DNA from: Candidatus Kuenenia stuttgartensis
Lineage (GTDB): Bacteria; Planctomycetota; Planctomycetia; Gemmatales; Gemmataceae
DNA length: 64,000 nt
Direction of reading: 5' to 3'
NCBI GenBank assembly: GCA_945875585.1
Contig: CAMCLK010000013.1
Location: forward strand, 33,511 to 97,510
A model generated the notes under the pieces. The model was given only the letters and a program-made list of their open reading frames with translations. It was not told the origin of the DNA and did no database searches. Numbering within the stretch: the first letter of the stretch is position 1; each line of letters opens with the position of its first letter. A program made the translations under genes and the position numbers. This document shows, one piece after another, positions 34,770 through 43,387 of the stretch.

Positions 34770-36082
34770 TGAGCAACCTGACGGTACGCGTGAAAGAACG
34801 CGCCCTGAAAGCATCTGGCTTGGCATTCACAGTAGGCCTTGTAGGCCTGTTGGTTTCAATTTCATTGCTCTTTGTCACTGGATCCCAAGCATTTTTCCAA
34901 TCGTACCTGACGGCGTACATATTGCCTTCTGGACTGGCCATTGGTTGCTTGGCACTGTTGATGATTCAGCATGTTTCTGGTGGTTACTGGGGATACGTTG
35001 TTCGCCGTCCATGTGAAGCTGGCGCCCGAACTTTGCCTTTTGTTGCCATCATGTTTCTGCCTTTGTTCCTTGGCTTGACCGATGTCTACAAGTTCTTTCC
35101 TAAGGAACACGAGCACAATTCGCCTGAAGCTCACCTGAATGTACATAGCGACAACAGACTATGGGCTTGGTCTGACCCAGATCTTGAAATTGAAGATCAT
35201 GAGAAAATTGTTCTTGATGCCAAGAAAGGCTACTTGAGCGATAACTTCTTCATCATCAGGACAGTCGGCGCTTTTGCTCTTTGGATTGGTATGGGTCTTG
35301 GATTGAGTGCATTGGCTCGAGTTGAGGATTCCAAAGGTTGGAGCCCTTCTCTGAAGCAAAGCATGCAATACATTTCCGGCCCAGGGATTGTGGTTCATGC
35401 ATTGGTGATACTGCTGATATCAACAGACTGGTCAATGTCTCTGCAACCGATTTGGTACTCGACGATGTACCCGGTTATTTTTGGTTTTGGCCAAATACTG
35501 TCAGCAATGGCATTGAACTCGATTGTTTTCATCTACCTGCGTGATGGTGGTGAAGACTTGAATGACTCTCGTAACAGGAAGATTCTGCGCGATTTGGGAA
35601 GCTTTTTGCTCGGATTCACGGTTTTCTGGACATACATCACCTTTTCCCAATTCCTGTTGATATGGAGCGCAAACCTTAAAGAAGAAGTTCCTTATTACCT
35701 AGCTCGTTCACGGGGTGGATGGGAATACCTGACTTGGGCTTTGGGCTTAGGGCACTTCCTCATCCCATTCTTGGTTCTGCTGTTCCGCGAAGCCAAGCGT
35801 CGCGCTGATGTGCTTTGGAAGGTTGCTGTATTTATTCTGGTAATGCGATTTGCGGATATTTACTGGCAAATTCGCCCAGCATTTGATCCTGGTCATTGGG
35901 ACATTGGCTTGGAGACTGTTCAGGATCTCGCATCGTTTACAGGTTTAATGGGAATCTGGATCGGTCTCTTCTTCAGGGAAGTTTCCAAATATGGTCTCTA
36001 CCCAGAAAACGATCCAAGGAAAGATACCGAACCGGTTCACACAGTTGCTGACGATGTGATTATCCCGAACACAGCACACTGA
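34769..36082 (+). CDS. actF: Alternative complex III subunit F, second NrfD-like membrane protein
   Basis: The ATG at 34769 overlaps the actE stop (TGATG). The frame extends far upstream through actE, but that part is a shadow. The 437-residue protein has about ten membrane helices in NrfD/PsrC arrangement and a soluble loop (about 110-150, FPKEHEHNSPEAHLN). In alternative complex III it forms the membrane part together with ActC and may take part in proton transfer. From here to 38 kb the DNA is visibly richer in A+T than the rest of the window. Confidence 0.93.
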   Translation: MSNLTVRVKERALKASGLAFTVGLVGLLVSISLLFVTGSQAFFQSYLTAYILPSGLAIGCLALLMIQHVSGGYWGYVVRRPCEAGARTLPFVAIMFLPLFLGLTDVYKFFPKEHEHNSPEAHLNVHSDNRLWAWSDPDLEIEDHEKIVLDAKKGYLSDNFFIIRTVGAFALWIGMGLGLSALARVEDSKGWSPSLKQSMQYISGPGIVVHALVILLISTDWSMSLQPIWYSTMYPVIFGFGQILSAMALNSIVFIYLRDGGEDLNDSRNRKILRDLGSFLLGFTVFWTYITFSQFLLIWSANLKEEVPYYLARSRGGWEYLTWALGLGHFLIPFLVLLFREAKRRADVLWKVAVFILVMRFADIYWQIRPAFDPGHWDIGLETVQDLASFTGLMGIWIGLFFREVSKYGLYPENDPRKDTEPVHTVADDVIIPNTAH

Positions 36083-36095
36083 AACGAGGTTGGCC

Positions 36096-36653
36096 ATGGC
36101 GGATAAGAACAAAAAACCTGGGTTTGAAACAACGGACATTAAGAGTTCTGTTGTCTATCTGTTTTTTGGTTTGATTGTTGTTTCTGTAATCATGACTGTG
36201 TTCATTGTTCTGGGCACGTTTGCGTTTCTGACAAATTTTGAGTCAGCAACCAAATTCAGCTCAGACCCGATACTTGCAGCCATGCGCAAGAAGCATGACG
36301 AGCAGATGAGGCAGTCGCTTGAATCTCAGTACAAAGAGGTTTTCGGTGGCAATGTTGAGGAAGCCAAGAATCAAGCTTCTATCAGCATGACACGTATCAG
36401 TGTGAATGGATTTGTAAGGCCTATTGATCCTCCTCAACCAACCCTTGAAGGTGTTGATGTGTTGTCTCCACTTCATTCGGGAGGACAACCTAATCCATTC
36501 ACGATTGGTCAGGAAAATATTCGCAAAGGAAACAACGCTCTTAAGGGAGCAGGTATTGATAAGGCGATTGCAGCTGTTATCGCAGCAAATTCCAAGAGTA
36601 AAGGTAACGGTAACCCGGCTCTTCCTAGTGATACCAATGGTGGTAGGAACTGA
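36096..36653 (+). CDS. Unknown one-helix membrane protein inside the act-cox operon
   Basis: The ATG at 36096 has GAGG upstream; the TTG at 36090 is less likely. The 185-residue product has one membrane helix (about 18-47, VVYLFFGLIVVSVIMTVFIVLG), a charged helical stretch (about 60-95, MRKKHDEQMRQSLESQYKEV) and a low-complexity Gly/Asn/Ser C-terminus. No heme, cluster or copper motif is present. I do not recognise a family. Its place between actF and SCO1, 13 bases from actF, suggests an accessory subunit or assembly factor of alternative complex III or of the ACIII-oxidase supercomplex. Confidence 0.85.
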   Translation: MADKNKKPGFETTDIKSSVVYLFFGLIVVSVIMTVFIVLGTFAFLTNFESATKFSSDPILAAMRKKHDEQMRQSLESQYKEVFGGNVEEAKNQASISMTRISVNGFVRPIDPPQPTLEGVDVLSPLHSGGQPNPFTIGQENIRKGNNALKGAGIDKAIAAVIAANSKSKGNGNPALPSDTNGGRN

Positions 36654-36705
36654 CGCGTTTATTGTTTGATAGGTTGAATTGGTACGGTTGTATTTTAAGG
36701 GGTAT

Positions 36706-37629
36706 ATGAGCGTGAAGCGTGTTTTGCTTGTGATGATGGCGCTTGCTGGATTGGTTCAAACCAGTCCGTGCGACGACACGCCAGGCATCTCTGTTCTTCC
36801 ACGTGGACCCGGCGACGTGCAAGTCAAGGAAAACAGGTACACTAAGCTTAAAGAACAAGCGACTATCGACCAACAATTGGGTTCTCAAGTACCTGCAGAT
36901 CTCCAGTTTCTCGATTATGAAGGCAAACCTATAACACTTGGTGATATACCCAAAGGTAAGCCTGTTTTACTTGTTCCTGCCTACTATCGTTGCAGATTGC
37001 AATGCAACATGGTGCTTGCTGGTGTTTTTGACACGTTAAAGCGAGTGAAGTTCAAACCGGGCGTTGATTTTGAAGTTGTTGTGTTCAGTTTCGATCGGGA
37101 AGAAGGTCCAGCCGATGCCGCCCGAAAACGTGGCGAACTGATGGAAACAACCGGGCGTCCTGTTAAAAAAGGCAGCTTCCTTGATGGTCGTTTCGATCAC
37201 AGGACTGTCGCTGACTGGCGTTTTCTCGTGGCTGGTGAAGAAGCCATCAATCGTTTGTGTGATTCTATCGGATATCGTTTTGTTCGTGATCCGGAAACAG
37301 GTGAAATTTTGCACGGCATGGGTATCGTTTTCCTGACACCGGATCTCAAAGTCAGTCATTACCGGATGGGAATGAACTATCAGCCTTTCAATGTTGAAAA
37401 AGACCTTCAGATGGCATCTGAAAATGGCATTGGAACTATGGTTGATAAATTGGCTTTTGTGTGCATGAAATATGATCCGCACAGTGGCCAATACAGTATC
37501 GCGGTTATTCGTTTGGTTCAGGTTGGGGCGATCATAACCATTATTGCCTTGGCCTTTATTATTTTTGGTAACAGGCTCTTCGGCCGGAAGCTGGGTGGTG
37601 TTGCGCCAGTCCCTGCTTCCGGTAGCTGA
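36706..37629 (+). CDS. SCO1/SenC-type copper chaperone with C-terminal membrane anchor
   Basis: From the ATG at 36706 (AAGGGG upstream) the protein has 307 residues: a signal peptide (about 1-22), a thioredoxin-fold SCO domain with CxxxC (Cys96, Cys100) and the conserved histidine His203 (ILHGMGIVF), and a C-terminal membrane helix (about 268-288). SCO proteins deliver copper to the CuA site of subunit II, encoded next. The residue after the second cysteine is Asn instead of the usual Pro. The C-terminal anchor differs from typical N-anchored SCO1. Confidence 0.92.
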   Translation: MSVKRVLLVMMALAGLVQTSPCDDTPGISVLPRGPGDVQVKENRYTKLKEQATIDQQLGSQVPADLQFLDYEGKPITLGDIPKGKPVLLVPAYYRCRLQCNMVLAGVFDTLKRVKFKPGVDFEVVVFSFDREEGPADAARKRGELMETTGRPVKKGSFLDGRFDHRTVADWRFLVAGEEAINRLCDSIGYRFVRDPETGEILHGMGIVFLTPDLKVSHYRMGMNYQPFNVEKDLQMASENGIGTMVDKLAFVCMKYDPHSGQYSIAVIRLVQVGAIITIIALAFIIFGNRLFGRKLGGVAPVPASGS

Positions 37630-37649
37630 CGGGAAGGAACGGATCAACC

Positions 37650-38675
37650 ATGTGGGATTTTCCGCTGGTGCCTGAGCAGGCTTCAACAGTCGCCCCTGAG
37701 GTTGACCAATTGAGTCTGTTCATTTTGGCGATCAATATTGGCATCACCGTGTTGGTGTTTGCTTTGTTGATTCTATTTTCGTTTTTGTATGCAAGGCGGA
37801 GCGAAAGCGAAGTTCCGCCCCAATATCATGGGTCTATGCTTCTTGAAATTGGTTGGTCAATTATCCCGAGCCTTATCTGCCTGGTGATTTTCATCTGGGG
37901 CGTGAAGGTGTATGCGGAAATCATTGTTCCGCCCGCTGATTCAACCGATGTCTATATTGTTGGCAGACAGTGGATGTGGAAAGCGCAGTATCCTACCGGT
38001 CAACGTGAAATCAATGCGTTGCATGTTGCTGTTGGCAAACCTGTCAAGCTAACCATTACCAGCGAAGATGTGCTTCACTGTTTTTCCATTCCGGCGTTTC
38101 GGGTGAAAAGCGATGCTGTTCCCGGGCGTTACACAACGATGTGGTTCCAACCGACCAAGCCTGGAACCTACCATTTGTTCTGCACGGAATACTGTGGAAC
38201 CGAACACTCACGCATGATTGGTAAGATTGTTGTGATGGAAGAAGCCGATCACCAAAAGTGGTTGAGTGAGAAAGCTGAACTTGGTGATGCTCTTCAGGGA
38301 AGAAAACTCTTTTCCAAGCTTCAGTGTGTCACTTGTCATGCGGGAGAATCTCAAGCACGCGCACCGTCGCTTGAAGAAATTTACATGAAGCGTATTCCTT
38401 TGGCTTTCGATAAGGGCAGCGCTGTCGCCCCGGGAACGACAGTACTTGCAGACGAAAACTACCTGCGTGAAAGTATTCGTTATCCAAGTGCGCGTATTGC
38501 CGCTGGGTTCCAGTACCCCTCGATCATGCCGGCTTATGACGAGAGTCTTGTGAGTGAAGATGAAATGTTTCAGTTGATTGCTTATATTAAGTCGTTGAAA
38601 AAGGGGCAAACCCCCACACGTATTGAACAGACAACAATTCCGTCAGCGCTGGGTGCGCCAGCGGTGCGGAAGTAA
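37650..38675 (+). CDS. coxB: Cytochrome c oxidase subunit II with CuA and heme c domains (caa3 type)
   Basis: The 341-residue protein has two membrane helices (about 25-53 and 67-92) and a cupredoxin domain with the CuA ligands His143, Cys178, Cys182, His186 and Met189. A fused cytochrome c domain with CVTCH (Cys226, Cys229, His230) follows, with candidate axial Met in YPSIMPAYD. The fused heme domain makes this a caa3 oxidase able to accept electrons directly from the upstream complex. It follows the SCO gene by 20 bases. Confidence 0.95.
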   Translation: MWDFPLVPEQASTVAPEVDQLSLFILAINIGITVLVFALLILFSFLYARRSESEVPPQYHGSMLLEIGWSIIPSLICLVIFIWGVKVYAEIIVPPADSTDVYIVGRQWMWKAQYPTGQREINALHVAVGKPVKLTITSEDVLHCFSIPAFRVKSDAVPGRYTTMWFQPTKPGTYHLFCTEYCGTEHSRMIGKIVVMEEADHQKWLSEKAELGDALQGRKLFSKLQCVTCHAGESQARAPSLEEIYMKRIPLAFDKGSAVAPGTTVLADENYLRESIRYPSARIAAGFQYPSIMPAYDESLVSEDEMFQLIAYIKSLKKGQTPTRIEQTTIPSALGAPAVRK

Positions 38676-38706
38676 TCAAGCACTTAAGAATCTGGGAGGA
38701 AAGACC

Positions 38707-40380
38707 ATGAGTACGATGTTGGATGTTAAGACGCGATTGGGTGCATCAGACGCTCCCGTAGGCCATGATTCCAAGGTTAACTACCTGAATCATGTCAACA
38801 CGGCTGCATCATGGTTCCTGACTTTGGACCACAAGCGTATTGCTCTACTTTACCTGGTGGTCACCAGCTTCATGTTTGTGCTGGGTGGAGCCTATGCCGG
38901 GGTTATCAGAGCAGAGTTGATAACCCCCAAAGGCGACTTTGTGTCGAGCGATTTTTACAATAAATCGTTCACGGCGCATGGCGTGATCATGGTGTTTTTT
39001 GTGCTCATTCCCGCCATTCCTTCCGTTATTGGAAACTTCTGTCTTCCATTAATGCTCGGTGCCAAGGATGTTGCATTCCCCCGTATCAACTTGATCAGTT
39101 GGTATGTGTACATGGCGGGTGCCTCATTCACGCTTTACGCTCTTATTTCTGGTGGTGTTGATTCAGGTTGGACCTTCTATACGCCCTTGAGCACCACGTA
39201 TTTGAATTCCAATGTTATGGCGACAGCAACCGGATTGTTTATTCTCGGGTTTGCGTCGATTTTGACTGGACTCAACTTTATTGTGACAATCCACCGCATG
39301 CGGTCACCCGGTCTCACGTGGTTCAGACTTCCTCTTTTCGTATGGGCCATTTACGCGACCAGTGTTATCCAATTGCTCGGAACTCCTGTCATTGCCATTA
39401 CTTTGGCCTTGGTTGGTGTTGAACGTGCTTTGGGTGTTGGAATTTTCGATCCGCGTCTTGGTGGTGACCCCATCCTTTACCAACACCTTTTCTGGTTCTA
39501 CAGCCATCCGGCTGTGTACATCATGATTCTCCCAGCCTTGGGTGTGACAAACGAGCTAATTTCAACATTTAGCCGTAAGCCTGTATTTGGTTACACCATG
39601 ATTGCTGGCTCCAGCATCGCGATTGCTGTTTTCAGCTTCATTGTTTGGGCTCACCACATGTTCACATCGGGCCTTTCGCCTTATGCGGCCATGTTCTTTT
39701 CTCTGCTTACCTTCTCTGTGGCAATTCCATCGGGTATCAAGGTTTTCAGTTGGTTGGCAACACTGTTTCAGGGATCGATTTCTTTTGATTCCCCGATGCT
39801 TTTTGCTTACAGCTTCATTGGATTGTTTACCATTGGCGGCATGACTGGTTTGTTCCTGTCCACCCTTGGAACAGACATTCACATGCACGACACATACTTT
39901 GTGGTGGCTCACTTCCACTACGTGATGGTGGGTGGAACCATTGTTGGATACTTGGGTGCGTTGCATTTCTGGTGGCCCAAGATGTTCGGCAGAATGTATG
40001 CTGAATTCCCAGCCAAGATATCCGCGATTCTGGTATTTGTCGGGTTCAACCTGACATTCTTCCCACAGTTCCTGCTGGGTTACATGGGAATGCCTCGTAG
40101 GTATCATGAGTATCCAGCAGAATTTCAGGTATTGAATGTTTTTTCTACAGCGGGAGCTACAATTCTTGGTATTGGATATATTATGCCAATATTTTACCTG
40201 ACATATGCAGCGTTCTTCGGAAAGAAGGCGTCATCGAATCCATGGGGTGCTACCACTCTTGATTGGACTCACACCGAATCTCCGCCTTCACCCCACAATT
40301 TTGAGTCAACTCCTGTAGTGACTGCAGATCCTTACGACTATCGTGTGACTCAAAAGGAGGGCGCCCTTGTCGCTCACTGA
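38707..40380 (+). CDS. ctaD: Cytochrome c oxidase subunit I, A2-type
   Basis: The ATG at 38707 has GGGAGG upstream; the longer frame overlaps coxB and is a shadow. The 557-residue protein has about 12 membrane helices and the heme-copper ligands: His267 (CuB) with the crosslink-type Tyr271 in [19 protein letters not shown] with His402 (heme a3) and His404 (heme a). The glutamate of A1 oxidases (HPEVY) is replaced by Ala, and Tyr265-Ser266 supply the YS motif of A2 oxidases such as Rhodothermus caa3. It reduces O2 and pumps protons. Confidence 0.96.
   Translation: MSTMLDVKTRLGASDAPVGHDSKVNYLNHVNTAASWFLTLDHKRIALLYLVVTSFMFVLGGAYAGVIRAELITPKGDFVSSDFYNKSFTAHGVIMVFFVLIPAIPSVIGNFCLPLMLGAKDVAFPRINLISWYVYMAGASFTLYALISGGVDSGWTFYTPLSTTYLNSNVMATATGLFILGFASILTGLNFIVTIHRMRSPGLTWFRLPLFVWAIYATSVIQLLGTPVIAITLALVGVERALGVGIFDPRLGGDPILYQHLFWFYSHPAVYIMILPALGVTNELISTFSRKPVFGYTMIAGSSIAIAVFSFIVWAHHMFTSGLSPYAAMFFSLLTFSVAIPSGIKVFSWLATLFQGSISFDSPMLFAYSFIGLFTIGGMTGLFLSTLGTDIHMHDTYFVVAHFHYVMVGGTIVGYLGALHFWWPKMFGRMYAEFPAKISAILVFVGFNLTFFPQFLLGYMGMPRRYHEYPAEFQVLNVFSTAGATILGIGYIMPIFYLTYAAFFGKKASSNPWGATTLDWTHTESPPSPHNFESTPVVTADPYDYRVTQKEGALVAH
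40352..40369 (+). promoter_or_regulatory. Strong ribosome binding site deciding a TTG start for subunit III
   Basis: AAAAGGAGG (40352-40360) lies six bases before TTG at 40367, inside the last codons of ctaD. No in-frame ATG with such a site is nearby, so the TTG is the likely start. Confidence 0.75.
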
Positions 40381-41191
40381 AAAATACGCCCCCACCAAGG
40401 GGCATGACGACGCAAGCCATGGCCATGACCATGATCTTGCCCATCATTTTGACAATGTGGAACAACAGCACGATGCCGGTAATCTGGGCATGTGGATGTT
40501 CCTCACCACAGAAGTATTGTTCTTTGGTGGCTTGTTCGCTGCTTATACCATTTATCGATACAAGTTCGAAAAGGTGTTTGAGCAAGCTAGCAACATTCTG
40601 GATCCACTATTGGGTGGTATTAACACCATTGTCCTGATTTTTTCCAGCGTAACCATGGCTTTTGCTGTGCGTTCCGCTCAACAGGGTAAATCGAAAGCAA
40701 TCGTTGCCTGGCTTGCAGCGACCATTGTTTTCGGTTCCATGTTTTTGGGAATCAAATACTTTGAGTGGAAGCATGACGCCACTCTTCATGTATTCCCAAC
40801 GGCTGACTTCAATTGGACTTGGGCGCGTGAAAAGCACGCTGAACATGAGCATCACGAATCGCACGAACCTGAGATGCGTGGTTTGGTGTTTAATTCACCC
40901 AAGGTACCACAGTCTTACATCGAAAAAGACTCGAAGAACCCTGAAGCAAAACAGGCGCGTCTGTTTTTCTTCCTTTATTTCATGATGACCAGTCTCCATG
41001 CCGCACACATGGTCATAGGCTTTGGCATCATGGCTGTGATCATGATTTATGCTTGGAACGGGTTTTACACGGCTAATTATTACGTTCCGGTGGAATCTGT
41101 AGGCCTGTACTGGCACTTTGTCGACTTGGTTTGGATCTTCTTGTATCCCCTTTTGTACCTGCTCGGTGCCCACCTGAGTGCCGGGCACTAA
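40367..41191 (+). CDS. ctaE: Cytochrome c oxidase subunit III
   Basis: The TTG at 40367 gives 274 residues and overlaps the ctaD stop by 14 bases. A His-rich soluble N-terminus ([19 protein letters not shown]) precedes five to six membrane helices. Family segments are [21 protein letters not shown] and the C-terminal [22 protein letters not shown] soluble loop between helices (about 138-200) carries [13 protein letters not shown]. Subunit III stabilises subunit I and its proton uptake. The long loop and His clusters are not usual in subunit III. Confidence 0.93.
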   Translation: MSLTEKYAPTKGHDDASHGHDHDLAHHFDNVEQQHDAGNLGMWMFLTTEVLFFGGLFAAYTIYRYKFEKVFEQASNILDPLLGGINTIVLIFSSVTMAFAVRSAQQGKSKAIVAWLAATIVFGSMFLGIKYFEWKHDATLHVFPTADFNWTWAREKHAEHEHHESHEPEMRGLVFNSPKVPQSYIEKDSKNPEAKQARLFFFLYFMMTSLHAAHMVIGFGIMAVIMIYAWNGFYTANYYVPVESVGLYWHFVDLVWIFLYPLLYLLGAHLSAGH

Positions 41192-41219
41192 AAGGCAAGG
41201 CAGATTCTGGAGAACGCTG

Positions 41220-41543
41220 ATGTCGCTGCATCCCCCCGCCCCGGCCTGGACGTATTGGGCCAACTTCCTTACCCTGTGCGTCCTGACGGTAGTGACTTGG
41301 TTCACCGCCTGTCAGGATCTGGGTGTTATGAGCACTCCCATTGCCTTGGGAATTGCCGTTATCAAAGCGGCACTTGTCGCCTTGTTCTTCATGCATGTTT
41401 GGGAAAGCACTCCGCTCACCAAGCTTGTTATTTTCGCATCGCTTTTCATTTTGACAGTGCTACTGACATTCTTGTTTACCGATTACATGACTCGTAATTA
41501 CGACGTGCTTCCTCCTGTGCCGGCTGTCAGCTCACGAGTTTGA
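41220..41543 (+). CDS. ctaF: Cytochrome c oxidase subunit IV (prokaryotic, CtaF-like)
   Basis: From the ATG at 41220 the protein has 107 residues and three membrane helices: WANFLTLCVLTVVTWFTACQ, GIAVIKAALVALFFMHVW and VIFASLFILTVLLTFLF. The middle phrase IKAALVALFFMHV is characteristic of the small subunit IV of caa3 and related oxidases. It is the last gene of the operon; a strong terminator follows 33 bases after the stop. Confidence 0.9.
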   Translation: MSLHPPAPAWTYWANFLTLCVLTVVTWFTACQDLGVMSTPIALGIAVIKAALVALFFMHVWESTPLTKLVIFASLFILTVLLTFLFTDYMTRNYDVLPPVPAVSSRV

Positions 41544-41576
41544 TCTCTTACTGTTGACTGATTTTGGATCGCCTTG

Positions 41577-41609
41577 AAAACCGTGATTATTCACGGTTTT
41601 CTTTTTTTC
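41577..41609 (+). terminator. Rho-independent terminator of the act-cox operon
   Basis: AAAACCGTGA (41577-41586) pairs with TCACGGTTTT (41591-41600) around a TTAT loop and is followed by CTTTTTTTC. The A-run on the left arm lets it also serve the convergent TPR gene that ends at 41681. Confidence 0.92.
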
Positions 41610-41680
41610 TGGTATACGTCGAACCTTCTAGTATGTTAATTTGATATCGATGAGTGTGATCAGGATGTCAAATAGTACTG

Positions 41681-43387
41681 TTAGTTTCCTGAATTCACGA
41701 TTTGCGAGCGGGTAGCTTTGATAGTGCTGCGCCCTCGCATCCATTCTTCGAGTGACTTCAGATCTTTGGGATCTGCGCGCCGCCACGATCTGTTCGCCAA
41801 ATCGCCATACCGAGCAGCCTGACTTGTTTTCCCTTCTGCTTCGCTCAGGATCTTTAATCCTAACGCAGCTGTTACACTACCGGGATCGTGCGCCAAGGCT
41901 TCTAAAAAGGCTTCGCGGGCTTGCGCATGGTTCCCTGCTTTCAGGGCTCCTTGGCCCCAAGACTCCATATGCTTGGCGCCATTTCCCCATGAATGCGCTT
42001 GATGATCGTCCTTGGTTCGGTCAACACAGCGCTTGAGCAGAACCAAGCCTTCGGTGCAATCGCCTTCCTCGCATGCGAGCAATCCCATGAGTTCAAGGAG
42101 GCGTAATTCCGTAGGTTTATCATTCTTGTTTGTTTGGCGCATCTGACGAAGCACGTCTACTTGGGCTCTCATATCTGGGATATTTCCGTTTACCCAAGCC
42201 CAAATTCCCGCGCCATAAGCTGCTTGTGATCGATCTGTTTTGTATAGTTTATCGATTGTTTCACGCGCCATAACTTCATCGCGTGTGGCGATGGCCATTT
42301 TCAACCAAACCGCTTGATTATTGAGTCCGTCTTTCTTGCAATCGTCGATTTTTTTGCGTGTTTCTAAGAATCTTCCCTCATGAATGAGGGATATCATTAG
42401 AATTTCTATGTGATGCGCGTATTGGTGGTCATCAGCAGGTTTGACAGCCATGTTTTTGTGATACGCCTGCTCGAGTTCAATTGCCTTACTTGAAAGGTCT
42501 GCCGTACGTTCCCATCGGCCCAGTCGTGTTGCCAGATGCGCTTGCATGTGGAACGGGTGTGGAATCCCCGGTGATGATTCGATGTACCGGTTTGCGTGAT
42601 CCCAGCCGAGGGCAGGTCGGCGGAAAGTTTCATAAAAGTGCACAAGCTCGTGGTTGGCCCCCGGATGCAGCGGATTGACGCGTAGTAGTGCGTGGTAGAA
42701 CGGTATACCGCCAACGGAACCGCCAAAGCCCCCTGCTCCACCTCCTAGTTGGGCGCGTGCAAACCAGGCTTCTTCATCGTCTGGGAACTGCGCGAGAAGT
42801 TCGTCGAGTGCGCGCATCGCGGCTTTCTTGCGTGCGTCGCCATCGCCCGCACCTGGTTCGAGTCCTCGTTCCAATAATGCGGCGCGGATGAGGGCTTGTT
42901 CTCTGGCATCGGCGGAGGCTCGCAATAGTCCTGCTTGTTTGAATGCTTTCGGTGCTTGGGTTGCCAGTGGGCCGTGTTTTTCCAACGCCCTTCCCAACCC
43001 CCACCATGCCATAGCGCAACCGGGGTCTAATCGGGTTGCTGTTTCCATCGATCTGACTGCTTCGATCCATACATAGGAGTAAAAATATCCTAATCCTTGA
43101 TCCAGATGATTCTGGCATGCGGGATTATTGGTTCCCACTGGATAACGATAAATGCATAGATTGGGCGTGATTTTTGCTTCTGGCAGACCCGAAATAGGCA
43201 GCAGTGGCGGGCCAGTCAAAGCGCGTGGTTGCGAAGCCATTCCTGGTGGCGGAGCGATTCTGCTTTCACCTGAAGAGTTTGCAGATCGATGCTCTGATTT
43301 TGGCAACGATGCTTCTCGTCGCGTAGCAGCGCCTGCTGGTTTTGCATCTGCATATCCAATACAGCAGGAAATCAACAATTCAATCAT
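41681..43387 (-). CDS. TPR-type repeat protein, exported
   Basis: The 568-residue protein starts with a short hydrophobic leader (MIELLISCCIGYADA) that could be a signal. A low-complexity Ser/Pro/Arg stretch and tetratricopeptide-like helical repeats follow from about 100 to 545 (LGYFYSYVWIEAVRSMETA, MAWWGLGRALEKHG, AREAFLEALAHDPGSVTAAL). Middle blocks HPGANHELVHFYE and DDHQYAHHIEILM are His-rich and conserved-looking. Proteins of this type occur in planctomycetes and acidobacteria without a known function. The ATG overlaps the stop of the upstream toroid-protein gene (ATGA), so the two are co-translated. Confidence 0.82.
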   Translation of the reverse strand: MIELLISCCIGYADAKPAGAATRREASLPKSEHRSANSSGESRIAPPPGMASQPRALTGPPLLPISGLPEAKITPNLCIYRYPVGTNNPACQNHLDQGLGYFYSYVWIEAVRSMETATRLDPGCAMAWWGLGRALEKHGPLATQAPKAFKQAGLLRASADAREQALIRAALLERGLEPGAGDGDARKKAAMRALDELLAQFPDDEEAWFARAQLGGGAGGFGGSVGGIPFYHALLRVNPLHPGANHELVHFYETFRRPALGWDHANRYIESSPGIPHPFHMQAHLATRLGRWERTADLSSKAIELEQAYHKNMAVKPADDHQYAHHIEILMISLIHEGRFLETRKKIDDCKKDGLNNQAVWLKMAIATRDEVMARETIDKLYKTDRSQAAYGAGIWAWVNGNIPDMRAQVDVLRQMRQTNKNDKPTELRLLELMGLLACEEGDCTEGLVLLKRCVDRTKDDHQAHSWGNGAKHMESWGQGALKAGNHAQAREAFLEALAHDPGSVTAALGLKILSEAEGKTSQAARYGDLANRSWRRADPKDLKSLEEWMRGRSTIKATRSQIVNSGN

